Shown here piece by piece: positions 37,375 through 45,613 of a stretch of DNA of 56,199 nucleotides; position 1 is the stretch's first letter; each line of letters starts with the position of its first letter. The notes under the pieces are model-generated. The model searched no databases. It was not told where the DNA came from and worked only from the letters and a program-made list of their open reading frames with translations. The position numbers were made by a program, and so were the translations under genes. The DNA is from an uncultured Aquimonas sp. (GTDB lineage Bacteria; Pseudomonadota; Gammaproteobacteria; Xanthomonadales; Xanthomonadaceae): positions 1-56,199 of the forward strand of contig NZ_CALART010000005.1 in assembly GCF_937888285.1 (NCBI RefSeq), in the 5' to 3' direction.

Positions 37375-38556
37375 ATGCGCCTGCCGCAAGTGTTGTGCAT
37401 CCTCACCCTGGTCGCCGGCCTTTCTTGCAGCGCATCGGCATGGGCGGAGGAAGAGGAAGTTCCTCTTCCGCGACACATGACGACCGAGGAGCGCGCGCGC
37501 TGGACGCCGCCGCTGTCCGTGCCGCTGCGCGCGCCGCCTCCAGGCCCCGTCCGCGCCATCGCCGAGTACGAGCCGAATGCCGGCATCCTGATGCGCTGGA
37601 CGGCGACCAGCAGCCTGCTGCCGCTGCAGACCGAAATGATCACCAAGGTCACGACCGTGGACAGCCGCGCCAAGGTCTTCCTGGTGGTCGCGAGCAGCGC
37701 GCAGCAGGCCAGCGCGACCACGGCGCTCAGCAATGCCGGCGCGGATCTCGCCCGCGTGCAGTTCGTGATCGCCGCCAGCGACAGCATCTGGATGCGCGAC
37801 TACGGCCCGCGCTATGTCGTCGATGAAGCCGGCCAGCTGGCGATCATCGACCACACCTACAACCGTCCGCGGCCGAACGACAATCTGATTCCCACCGCCC
37901 TGTCGAACGCCTGGAACCAGCCGCGCTACGAAATCGGCCTGCTGCACGGCGGCGGCAACTACCACCTGTTCGACGACCGCGCGGCCTTCCTGACCAACCT
38001 GATCTTCGACCCGTCCGAGGGCAATCCTTCGCTGAGCCTGGCCGATGTGCAGGCCCGCTATCTCGACTACCAGGGCAACCTGGTCGAAGTCACCGCCGCG
38101 CTGCCGCAGGCGCTGGATGCGACCCGCCACATCGACATGTGGATGCTGCCGGCATCGAGGGACTCGGTGATCATTTCCGAGTACTCGCCGAGCCTGCTCG
38201 GCGGCGTGCCGGCACAGGTCACCAACGACATGGCGACGACGCTGGCAGGCCGCGGCTACACGGTGTTCCGCACGCCAGGCTTCCAGTGCAGCGGCGCGCA
38301 CTGCACCTATGCGAACGCGGTGATCCTCAACGATCTGGTGCTGACCTGCCGCTTCACCCCGGCCAGCAACCCGAACCAGTACGCCGCGCAGAACGCGCAG
38401 GCGGTGAGCGTGTTCCAGCAGGCGTTTCCGGGACGCACCATCGACACCGTCGACTGCACCAACATCATCGCCCTGGCCGGCGCGATCCACTGCATCGTGA
38501 TGCACGTCCCCGAGGTCGGTACGATCGTTCTGTTCAGAGACGGATTCGAGGACTGA
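37375..38556 (+). CDS. Secreted agmatine deiminase / peptidyl-arginine-deiminase-family protein
   Basis: A 393-aa protein with a clear signal peptide (VLCILTLVAGLSCSASAWA), so it is exported, unlike typical cytosolic AguA. The guanidino-modifying-enzyme fold is seen: WMRDYGPRYV at about residue 141, LLHGGGNYHLF at about 188, TRHIDMWMLP at about 248, and the nucleophilic Cys in GAIHCIVMHVP at about 373. It would deiminate agmatine or C-terminal/peptidyl arginine, as in the bacterial PPAD group. Substrate is not determinable here. The end LFRDGFED matches a short tail seen on other exported proteins of this lineage. The 495-bp gap upstream holds no recognisable gene. Confidence 0.88.
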   Translation: MRLPQVLCILTLVAGLSCSASAWAEEEEVPLPRHMTTEERARWTPPLSVPLRAPPPGPVRAIAEYEPNAGILMRWTATSSLLPLQTEMITKVTTVDSRAKVFLVVASSAQQASATTALSNAGADLARVQFVIAASDSIWMRDYGPRYVVDEAGQLAIIDHTYNRPRPNDNLIPTALSNAWNQPRYEIGLLHGGGNYHLFDDRAAFLTNLIFDPSEGNPSLSLADVQARYLDYQGNLVEVTAALPQALDATRHIDMWMLPASRDSVIISEYSPSLLGGVPAQVTNDMATTLAGRGYTVFRTPGFQCSGAHCTYANAVILNDLVLTCRFTPASNPNQYAAQNAQAVSVFQQAFPGRTIDTVDCTNIIALAGAIHCIVMHVPEVGTIVLFRDGFED

Positions 38557-38698
38557 GGAGCGCGCGGCACACCCCGTGCCCCGTGTGCTTTGAGCGACAC
38601 CGCGCGCGCGTCGACACTGTGCGATCTTCGACTGCGGGGGCCGCTCCGCACCTGGCGCGCCGCTGCAGCGGCGGCTTCAAGCGCGACGCACAGAGGGC

Positions 38699-38726
38699 TT
38701 GACAGCCCGAAAAACAGGCGTATCGT
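38699..38726 (+). promoter_or_regulatory. Strong sigma-70-like promoter of an orphan transcript
   Basis: TTGACA at 38699-38704, a 16-bp spacer, then TATCGT at 38721-38726 (4 of 6 consensus). It heads a unit of about 250 nt that ends in a terminator and has no conventional gene after it. Confidence 0.6.
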
Positions 38727-38773
38727 GCGCCACCTCGCGGACTTCCCCGCACTGTTCCAGAGCAGACCCAGCC

Positions 38774-38899
38774 ATGAACCGCATCGCCCACCCGCCACGC
38801 AAGCCGCACGCGAGGCCCTTCGGCTTTGACGTCTGCGCGCGCATGCGGCTGGACCAGCGCGGCATCGCTGGCAACCGCCGCATCGATACCACCGGCTGA
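38774..38899 (+). CDS. Small open frame (41 aa) in the orphan transcript
   Basis: Begins MNRIAHPPRKPHARPFGF, ends RRIDTTG, and is rich in Arg and His/Pro. It lies between the promoter at 38699 and two hairpins, a layout like an attenuator leader peptide, but no single amino acid is strongly over-represented and no biosynthetic operon follows. It may instead be a microprotein or chance ORF within a small RNA. Confidence 0.4.
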   Translation: MNRIAHPPRKPHARPFGFDVCARMRLDQRGIAGNRRIDTTG

Positions 38900-38911
38900 T
38901 CTTCCGCTCGC

Positions 38912-38984
38912 GGGAGATCGGCGACCCCGATCTCCCCGAGGCGACGCGAACGCCCTCGGGTTCCCACCCGGGGGCGTTTTGTTT
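38912..38984 (+). terminator. Hairpin plus intrinsic terminator of the orphan transcript
   Basis: First hairpin: GGGAGATCGG (38912-38921) with CCGATCTCCC (38927-38936). Terminator: AACGCCCTCGGG (38949-38960) with CCCGGGGGCGTT (38967-38978), 12 bp including one G-U pair, followed by TTGTTT. Two stacked hairpins at the end of a short transcript resemble an attenuator or a small RNA 3' end. Confidence 0.7.
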
Positions 38985-39165
38985 CCAGCGTTCGCGATCG
39001 ACAGCGGTTCGAAGCCGCTCCCTTCTCTCGCCTCGTTGATTCGCAGCGGATCGCTGATCGGCTGGCAAAGTCAGCTGAGCATCAGATGCGCTTGAACGAA
39101 GCAAGGGCGTGGGGTTTGGAAGAGGGGAGCGAAGGCTTGCGCGAGCCTGCCCCCCCTCTCCCCAA

Positions 39166-39190
39166 CCCCTCTCCCTCCAGGGGAGAGGGG
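39166..39190. repeat. C-rich palindrome (CCCCTCTCCC...GGGAGAGGGG)
   Basis: A perfect 10-bp stem with a 5-nt loop and an extra CCCCCTCTCCCC copy just before it (39151-39162). Sequences of this kind are common dispersed repeats in GC-rich gammaproteobacteria. No T tract, so it is not a clear terminator. The rest of 38985-39473 shows no gene. Confidence 0.6.
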
Positions 39191-39473
39191 CTCGACTCGG
39201 CAGACTGGCGTGGACCCAAGGTGCATGAGGCCAAGCGAGTGTTGGCTTCAGGGTTCGCAATCAATACAGGGAGTTCCAGGACAAGCGCGAGCCTGCTCAG
39301 CAGCAGCAGGCCCGCAGCAGGCCAAAGCGGCCTGCAGGAATTGCCGCCGTGAACCGGCGGCAATGCGAAGCCTCTTTCACCGGTTCGTAGCGGTACGGGT
39401 TCCCACGCCCGTCCGGTGCGCGCGGCGCTGCCGTGGCGTATGCCTCGGGCCGGCTGCAGGGGGTTTCTCAGCG

Positions 39474-39546
39474 ACGGCATTGGCTCAGAGGCGAGAGCGT
39501 CGGACCGCATAGTCCGAAGGTCGCGGGTTCGAGTCCCGTATGCCGA
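39474..39546 (+). tRNA. tRNA-like sequence, anticodon loop abnormal
   Basis: The cloverleaf is nearly complete: acceptor ACGGCAT/ATGCCGA (6 of 7 pairs, first pair A-A), D arm GCTC/GAGC with an eight-base loop including GG, and T arm GCGGG/CCCGT with TTCGAGT. The anticodon stem TCGGA/TCCGA closes an eight-base loop CCGCATAG, which lacks the usual U33 in either register (GCA or CAU anticodon). No CCA is encoded. It may be a tRNA pseudogene or a variant tRNA. Confidence 0.4.
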
Positions 39547-39547
39547 C

Positions 39548-39621
39548 ACACGGATAGCTCAATTGGTTAGAGCATCGGACTTCTAATCCGAGGGTTGCGG
39601 GTTCGATTCCCGTTCCAACTG
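39548..39621 (+). tRNA. tRNA-Arg(TCT)-like sequence, acceptor stem imperfect
   Basis: D arm GCTC/GAGC, anticodon arm CGGA with loop CTTCTAA (anticodon TCT, arginine), and T arm GCGGG/CCCGT with TTCGATT are all good. The acceptor strands ACACGGA and TCCAACT pair at only four of seven positions, and the discriminator is followed by CC, not CCA. The first base is one nucleotide from the preceding tRNA-like element. It could be a degenerate tRNA or one half of a recombined pair. Confidence 0.5.
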
Positions 39622-39987
39622 CCTGTCACGCAGTGTTCCATCGCACCACCCGGGGCCTTGCGCCCAGCGGGCTTCGCCCCGCGCCGCCTGGCGACTCGCG
39701 AACACGCGGCTTCGGCTGCAGGTTCAAGGGACACCAGGCGGCAACGTCAACTGGACCGGGACCCCGCCCGCGCCAGCGGCCGGCCCGCGCAGGGATCGCC
39801 TTCTGCCAGTTCGGAGAGCGCGACACCCACGCCACGCCGCCCGCACGCGCGCGCTGGATCTCCGTCCCGAGGGCGGCGGGGCGAACCCTTCTCTTCGCGG
39901 CATCGCGGCCTGTTGGCCGTGCGCTTTGTTGATCCACAGAAGCCCACTTCAAGTCCCTGAGGGCACTGAGGCCGCGCATTCCCCCGC

Positions 39988-40112
39988 TCGTCGTCCCCGC
40001 GCATGCGGGGACCCAGTCGGGCACCCGGTGACTGCACGTAAGTGCAGTCACGCCTCTGACGCCAATCGGAGGTGCAGCAGCACGGGATCCCGGCCTGCGC
40101 GGGGATGACGGG
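39988..40112. repeat. REPIN-like inverted doublet, copy B
   Basis: The left unit 39988-40016 (CGTCCCCGCGCATGCGGGGAC, given by its core CCCCGCGCATGCGGGG) and the right unit 40083-40112 (GGGATCCCGGCCTGCGCGGGGATGACG, core GCGGGGATGACG) are inverted relatives, as in copy A at 19032. The interior has a perfect hairpin GTGACTGCAC-GTAA-GTGCAGTCAC at 40028-40051. It lies in the 710-bp non-coding stretch 39622-40331; nothing else is recognised there. Confidence 0.75.
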
Positions 40113-40331
40113 CTGAGTGAACGAGCGGGCATCACCAGCGCACTGCGCTTCTCAGGCGCGCGGAAGAGGCGCACTGCATTGAACACCTGCAGGTGGCCAC
40201 TGCGTCGAATCGCCAAGCGCAACCCAAAGCTGACCTACAACGCAACCCCTGCCCCCGTCGCGCATCGGCTCGCCGCGGCACCGGGGCCTGCCCACCCATC
40301 GTCGAGCCCAATGCAAGTAAAGGAGACCGCA

Positions 40332-41453
40332 ATGCTGATGATCCGCAAGGTCGTGATCGGCGACGCCGAGCGCGGCCTCGTTTACCGCAACCGTCGCTTC
40401 GAGCGCGTGCTGGGCCCGGGCGTGCACCGCCTGCGGGCCTGGTTCGATGAAGTCGAAGTGCGCCTGTTCGACATCACCCAGCCGGAGTACGCCGGCAAGG
40501 ATATCGACGCCCTCATCGCTGGTCTGGGCGGGCACCTGTCCGAGAACTTCCTGCTCGCCGACATCGGCGGCCAGGAGCTCGGCCTCGTGTTCAAGCACGG
40601 CAAGCTGCAGGACGTGCTGCAGCCGGGCACCCGCAAGCTCTACTGGAAGGGCCTGGTGCCGGTCGAGGTGCAGCGCATCGCCGTGGCCGAATCGAGCGAG
40701 ATCGATGTGGCCACCGCGCAGCGCCTGCGCCAGATCGGCCTGCTCGACAAGGTCGCGGTGTCGGTGACCGTGCCCAGCGAGCACGCCGGCCTGCTGTTCG
40801 TCGACGGCACGCTCGCGCGGGTGCTGACGCCGGGTGCTGCGGCCTTCTGGAACCTGCAGAAGAACGTCGTGGCCGAAGTCATCGACCTGCGCGTACTGGC
40901 CATCGAAGTCGGCGGCCAGGAGCTGCTGACCCGCGACAAGGTCTCGCTGCGCGTGAACCTGGGTGCGAGCGTGCGTGTCACCGACCCGGTGGCGGCCCGC
41001 ACCAAGGTCGCCAAGTACGGTGACTTCCTGTATCGCGAGCTGCAGTTCGGGCTGCGTCAGGCGGTGTCGTCGAAGTCGCTGGACGAACTGCTCGGCGACA
41101 AGGCCTCGCTGGACGCCGACATCTACAGCTACGTGCGCGCTCGCGTCGAGGCGCTGGGGCTGGAGGTGCTGGGCGTCGGCGTCAAGGACGTGATCCTGCC
41201 GGGCGACATGAAGGAGATCCTGAACAGCGTGGTGCAGGCGGAGAAGGCGGCCCAGGCCAACGTGATCCGCCGCCGTGAGGAAGCGAACGCCACGCGCTCG
41301 CTGCTCAACACCGCCAAGCTGATGGAGGACAGCCCGGTGCTGATGCACCTGAAGGAGCTGGAGGCGCTGGAAAAGGTCACCGAGAAGATCGACAAACTCA
41401 CCGTGTTTGGCGGCCTGGATGGCGTGCTCAAGCAGCTGGTGACGCTGAAATGA
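40332..41453 (+). CDS. Slipin family protein (SPFH / band 7 domain)
   Basis: A 373-aa protein starting at the ATG at 40332 with AGGAGA 5 bases upstream. It is of the SPFH superfamily: a first region GDAERGLVYRNRRFERVLGPG, an internal similar segment EHAGLLFVDGTLARVLTPGA, then VIDLRVLAIEVGGQELLTRD, typical of slipins. YGDFLYRELQFGLRQAVSSKSLDELLGDK and VKDVILPGDMKEILNSVV follow. The C-terminal part (QAEKAAQANVIRRREEANAT) is predicted helical/coiled coil. Slipins scaffold membrane microdomains. No strong N-terminal membrane helix is seen, which is odd for the family. Confidence 0.9.
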   Translation: MLMIRKVVIGDAERGLVYRNRRFERVLGPGVHRLRAWFDEVEVRLFDITQPEYAGKDIDALIAGLGGHLSENFLLADIGGQELGLVFKHGKLQDVLQPGTRKLYWKGLVPVEVQRIAVAESSEIDVATAQRLRQIGLLDKVAVSVTVPSEHAGLLFVDGTLARVLTPGAAAFWNLQKNVVAEVIDLRVLAIEVGGQELLTRDKVSLRVNLGASVRVTDPVAARTKVAKYGDFLYRELQFGLRQAVSSKSLDELLGDKASLDADIYSYVRARVEALGLEVLGVGVKDVILPGDMKEILNSVVQAEKAAQANVIRRREEANATRSLLNTAKLMEDSPVLMHLKELEALEKVTEKIDKLTVFGGLDGVLKQLVTLK

Positions 41454-41457
41454 GAAA

Positions 41458-41492
41458 CCGCGCGGCCGAAGGGAATCGGCCGCGCGGCCTTT
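41458..41492 (+). terminator. Terminator after the slipin gene
   Basis: A perfect 12-bp stem CCGCGCGGCCGA (41458-41469) / TCGGCCGCGCGG (41476-41487) with a 6-nt loop, followed by CCTTT. It starts 4 bp after the slipin stop. Confidence 0.85.
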
Positions 41493-41513
41493 GCCATGTC
41501 AAGGGATGAACCC

Positions 41514-41981
41514 ATGGACACCGCCGCGATGCCCGCGACTCGCACCCTGCTTCTGTTGATCCTCCTCGTATGCGCATCGATCGTTGGCGCCGTCGACAAC
41601 CCCGATGCCCCCGACTATCTAGGCGAGTTCCGAACGCGCGCTGCGGCGTATGAGCTGGCGGTTGCGGAAGCTGCGGGCGGCAGCGCCTCCGCCGAGATCG
41701 GCGCATGGATCGCGTTTCTGGAGAGCGAGCTGACACAGGCGCAGGAAGCCCTGTCTGCACTGCTTCCCGTGGACGAGCAGAGCCAGCTGCAGCGCGCCCA
41801 GTCCCGCTGGCGCGCGCACTTCGATGCGGACAAAGAGCTGATCCGCACGATCTGGTCGCGCGAACGCGCGGGCAGTTCCGCAGCGCTGTCGGCGGGTATG
41901 GAGCGCGCGGCAGCCCTGCAGCAGCGGATCGAACTGCTGCTGCGTATGCGTGGGGCCGTATATGCCGACATCGAGCCCTGA
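41514..41981 (+). CDS. Secreted protein, DUF1311/LprI-like
   Basis: A 155-aa protein. The ATG at 41514 is preferred over 41496 because AAGGGA lies 7 bases before it. Signal peptide PATRTLLLLILLVCASIVGA. The mature part is helical with LTQAQEALSALLPVDEQSQLQ and the motif RAQSRWRAHFDADKELIRTI, which resembles the W-x-x-Y/F-R/D core of lysozyme-inhibitor LprI-like (DUF1311) domains. The usual cysteines are absent. The family call is tentative. Confidence 0.6.
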   Translation: MDTAAMPATRTLLLLILLVCASIVGAVDNPDAPDYLGEFRTRAAAYELAVAEAAGGSASAEIGAWIAFLESELTQAQEALSALLPVDEQSQLQRAQSRWRAHFDADKELIRTIWSRERAGSSAALSAGMERAAALQQRIELLLRMRGAVYADIEP

Positions 41982-42296
41982 GGGCTGGACCTTCGCGGCG
42001 CCGAGTGGTCGATGCCGTGTCGATGGGATTTGGCTCGAGGCATGGCGCAGGCTGCGGTCGCCTGCACGCAGGCTCCTCCCCGATGCGTGAGCGAGCCCGT
42101 GCAGACAACCTCGGCAACAACTGACCTGCGAAGCGCAGCCAAGCCACTCGCAGCTGCGGCAGCTCCTGCCAGATGGAATGCATCGATGGCGCCGACGGGC
42201 GAATGCCGCGTCGCGGCACTGCCCGCAGCGCCATAGGCCGCGCGCCGGAGATATCGGATGATCGCGGCTGCGCATTCCACTCACCCAGGCCACCGG

Positions 42297-42980
42297 ATGT
42301 CACTCGAGCTCTTCTTCGTCACCCGAACACCTTCGTTCGAGGCCTTGCGCGACCCGGACTTCGCACCCAGCCCGGCACAGCGCAAGCTGCGGCAGAAGCT
42401 CGTGACCGAGCTGCTGGCCGACTATGCCGGCACCGGACTGCGCGGCGACCTCCTTGATGGATGGATCGACGGCCTGCCCGGCACCCTGCAGCTGCAGCCC
42501 GGCTATCTGCTCTGGAGTCTCAAGGGCATCGACGGCGATGCCGACATCGACATGGTTCAGGGCGTGATCGACTGGTTCGCCGCGCGCGCGCTCATCTGCG
42601 AGGACCCGCAGGATGCAGGCTTCGGCAACCGGCGTCCGCGCCAGGGTGAGAAGCTGGACTCCTACCAGGCGCTGGTGGGTGCCCAGCTGCAGAGCCTGCA
42701 GTTCGATCGCGATTGGTCGACCTCGCTGATCGTGGGGTGGATCCTCGGCGATGAACGCGGCGCCCGGCTGCGCCTGATGCACTTCACCCGCTGCGAGGTG
42801 CCGCAGCTCTCTCCACTGGTGCAGGCACGGGTGACGGCGGTGGAGCATGTGCGCGCCAGCGAAGTGTTCGACAATTTCGTGTTCCGCTTCGATTCGGGCG
42901 ACAGCCTGCAGATCTTCGGCTGCGTGCCCGACTCGCTGACGGCCCTGGCGAAGCCGAGCCGTGGCGGCGGGAAGCGCTGA
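42297..42980 (+). CDS. Hypothetical protein, 227 aa
   Basis: Start ATG at 42297 (MSLELFFVTRTPSFEALRDP); the frame continues up to 42258. Soluble, acidic, no signal peptide. It has PGYLLWSLKGIDGDADIDMVQG and FDRDWSTSLIVGWILGDERG in its middle and VFRFDSGDSLQIFGCVPDSL near the end. I do not recognise the family. The 315 bp upstream hold nothing recognised. Confidence 0.7.
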   Translation: MSLELFFVTRTPSFEALRDPDFAPSPAQRKLRQKLVTELLADYAGTGLRGDLLDGWIDGLPGTLQLQPGYLLWSLKGIDGDADIDMVQGVIDWFAARALICEDPQDAGFGNRRPRQGEKLDSYQALVGAQLQSLQFDRDWSTSLIVGWILGDERGARLRLMHFTRCEVPQLSPLVQARVTAVEHVRASEVFDNFVFRFDSGDSLQIFGCVPDSLTALAKPSRGGGKR

Positions 42981-44102
42981 GACTTCGCCTGCCGCAGGGC
43001 CTAGGCCTGGACGCGGTCGCTGCCGTTCAAGAGCGACGCGTGGGAGTCCGGGATTCGTTCGCCGATGCAGTGAGAACAGCAGTGGATGCGAGTCGAGGCG
43101 CCGATTGCTGGAGACCGCCCTGATGTCGAATAAGCCCGCCGGAAACACGCCGCTTGGCGGACACCTGACGAGACCGCTCATTCGCGCCGACGCAGCTCGC
43201 CGTGATCGTTGAACTCCATGCGCACGGGCATCTCGTCACCATCGCGACGCGTGCAGCCGGAGCGCAGCGGCAGGGCTTCGAGCTGAGCGGGCGCGTTGCG
43301 CACGGACGAGCTCATGCTGGCGTCCGCTGCGATCTGCTCTTCGGTGCCGACGGGCGCCAGCGGCCCCATGAAAGCGAGCACTGCGGTTCCCGTGTCCAGA
43401 GGACGCTGCCATGCCTGCGCAACCAAGGGACCCGGCATGCGGCGGCCGCTCACTGCCAGGCCTCCACGCTTCCGCTGGGCGCTCGTTCAAGGGCGCGCCG
43501 GGCGACCAAGGGACGCAGCCAGTTGTGCACGCCGGAGCAGGCATATGAACCTTCATGAACAGTGCGGAAAGACCCATCGAATCGGCGCGCAGGCAGGACA
43601 GTGCCAAGCCCCGAGGACGGTTTCGGCCCCTCGCTACTGCGTCGCCGGCGCCTTGACCAGGCGGCAGCAGCGAGGCGTCGAGGCTGCGCGCGATCCACGC
43701 TATTGCCGCGCTTGACGCCTAACTTTGACCATGGCGCAGCTTCCTCCCTGTCGCAATGGCACGGCCAAACGCCCCGCCACCGCTCCATGCGATTGGCGTG
43801 ACGCGCACGCGAGCGTCTTCAGCCGTCCGCTGGTGGCATTGCAGGTTCGATCGCCGACCATCGGTCCGGACTCGCACCGACGGCATCGATCACGCTCTCA
43901 CCCCCGGAGGTGCGAGCAACCGCGCTGAGCCAGCTCCTCCTGAGCCCGCTCAGCGCGGCCGGGCTGGACGATGCAGGCAGGGCCACGTCCTTCCTGATCC
44001 GGCACGCATCGAGCACCAGCGGGACCACCCCTGACTGGGCCGGCGGATCTTGAAGACACTGCGTGCCGGCCCCGCTCGCTGGGGCAGAGCCCGGCGGGCG
44101 GA
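42981..44102. other. 1.1-kb stretch without a convincing gene
   Basis: Several open frames of 80-140 codons exist on both strands but lack ribosome sites and recognisable domains. The least poor is a minus-strand 91-codon frame at 43178-43453 that ends PVRMEFNDHGELRRRE and includes TAVLAFMGPLAPVGTEEQ. It could be a degraded or very small gene. The stretch may be a decayed gene region. Confidence 0.5.
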
Positions 44103-44273
44103 TCAGGGATCCAGCGGCGGCATGTAGTCCAGCGGCACGCAGACGAGTACGCCGCGCTGCCAGTTGCAATCCCAATACTGGCCGTCGCTGTCGACCACGA
44201 TCATCGCCATCGACTGGGCGCTGGCCAGCGCGAGCATGGCCGCAGCCATCGTCAGCAGAATCTTCTTTTTCAT
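44103..44273 (-). CDS. Small secreted protein, 56 aa
   Basis: Begins MKKKILLTMAAAMLALASAQ, a textbook signal peptide with cleavage near SMA, leaving about 33 residues: VDSDGQYWDCNWQRGVLVC and a PPLDP end with two cysteines that could form a disulphide. GGAG lies about 7 bases before the ATG at 44273. Function unknown. Too short for many gene callers. Confidence 0.7.
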   Translation of the reverse strand: MKKKILLTMAAAMLALASAQSMAMIVVDSDGQYWDCNWQRGVLVCVPLDYMPPLDP

Positions 44274-44654
44274 GTCATCTCTCCGATAGTGAGAACCGGC
44301 CAGGACCGGTGCGGCGCGCCTGCCGCCAGGACGGAGGCATCCACTGCGCCCGCGCCTGCAGTGTCCGGCGCCATGGGCTCCCATGTCGGCACGCACCCAC
44401 CTCGCGGCGGTAACGGATCGGAAACGCCACCTTCAGCAGAGTGGCGATTGCCTTCCAAGCAGAAGCAAGCTTGAGTCGTTCCCAGTACAGCCCATCAGCG
44501 CGTTCGCTGCGGCCTCCGCCGTCCGAGGTCACACCACGCTGAGGTGACCGGGAGAGGGCTCAAGCGAGCGCAGGGCGTGTCCTGCCGCGGGTGCTGCAGC
44601 GCCCCGGCACCCGCCGGTCCGACTTTGGCACGCCTCCCCGATGAGGCGGGATTC

Positions 44655-45080
44655 TTACCGGCGCGCTCCATGCCAGCGCAGGCCGAGCGACGGAGGGTTG
44701 CTCTCATCGCTCCAGACGCCGGTGAAGGCATTGAAGTCGGCGCTGAACTTCAGGTCGAGCTGGCCTGAGCCCCAGCGATCCTTCCAGCCGCAGCGGAACT
44801 CCTGGGCCTTGAGCCGCTTGCAGTCGAGTAGCACGCCCTCTTCCACGTCGTCGCCGTACTCGAACCGATACACGCCGTCGCGGCCATCGCGGGTTTCGCC
44901 GTAGAACTCGGTGACGGATGGGGACATGCCGTCGGACCAGATCTCGCCGTGGTACGCGCCGCGTGGGGCGCTTGCGGGCTCGTTGGCCGACTCGGGCTCG
45001 CTGCCCGTGCATGCGGCGCTCGACAGGATGAGGGCAACGGCGATCAGCCGAGACGCGCGGCGAGAAATCGTGCGGTTCAT
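44655..45080 (-). CDS. Putative lipoprotein, 141 aa
   Basis: Signal peptide with lipobox SSAAC (Cys at about residue 24), then EPESANEPASAPRG and a beta-rich domain. That domain has GEIWSDGMSPSVTEFYGET, VYRFEYGDDVEEGVLLDCKR and KDRWGSGQLDLKFSADFNAF, and ends GLRWHGARR. The pattern suggests a small eight-stranded beta-barrel-like fold, but I do not recognise the family. CTGGAG upstream is a plausible ribosome site. Confidence 0.75.
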   Translation of the reverse strand: MNRTISRRASRLIAVALILSSAACTGSEPESANEPASAPRGAYHGEIWSDGMSPSVTEFYGETRDGRDGVYRFEYGDDVEEGVLLDCKRLKAQEFRCGWKDRWGSGQLDLKFSADFNAFTGVWSDESNPPSLGLRWHGARR

Positions 45081-45154
45081 GCAGACGCTCCAGAAGGAAG
45101 GTTGATATCGGTTGGATACGGGCGAGCGCGGCGCCGGGGAACGCGCCGGGCCTT

Positions 45155-45240
45155 GGTGCGCCGCAGGCGCACCCTACCGGATGGGATACGCCGCAGGCGC
45201 ACCCTATCGGATGGGTTACGCCTCGGCGCACCCTACCGGA
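45155..45240. repeat. Three tandem REP-like units (GCGCACCCTA type)
   Basis: About 30-bp units, each ending in GGCGCACCCTAYCGGATG, with the first forming GGTGCGCC-GCA-GGCGCACC (45155-45173). The second and third units retain CGCCGCAGGCGCACCCTA or its variant. They belong to the same family as 19289 and 45446. Confidence 0.8.
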
Positions 45241-45445
45241 TGCAATCCATTACTGGGGTATGCCGCATGACTTCATGCGCGCCGCGCGCGCTGCAGCCTG
45301 CCAGATGATCGACGACGGCGCGCCACGCTTCGCGCATCTTGGCGATGACGGCGAAACGTACGCGCCGCGAGACTCGATGCGTCGGCGAAGCGCCCCTGGG
45401 CGACGATAACCCCGCCGCCCAAACCCGAGGCACCGCCGGGCCCCG

Positions 45446-45468
45446 TAGGGTGCGCGTGTCGCGCACCG
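45446..45468. repeat. REP-like palindrome
   Basis: TAGGGTGCGCGTGTCGCGCACC: an exact inverted copy of the 19289-19307 element. Together with the tandem units it fills the 533-bp gap 45081-45613, in which no gene is recognised. Confidence 0.8.
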
Positions 45469-45613
45469 GCCTCCCGAAAGATGCGGTGTCCCGCGCCAAC
45501 ACCCACCAACACGACAGGGCATAGAACCCACGCCCCCAGATGAGCCACCGATCTGAATCTCACTGCCGGATTCGTCAACCGGCACGATACCGCCGATGCG
45601 TAGTTGGTTCTCT

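Noticed and set aside
43178..43453. 91-codon minus-strand frame
   Set aside because: GTG start without ribosome site and no known domain; mentioned under the non-coding stretch and not called as a gene.
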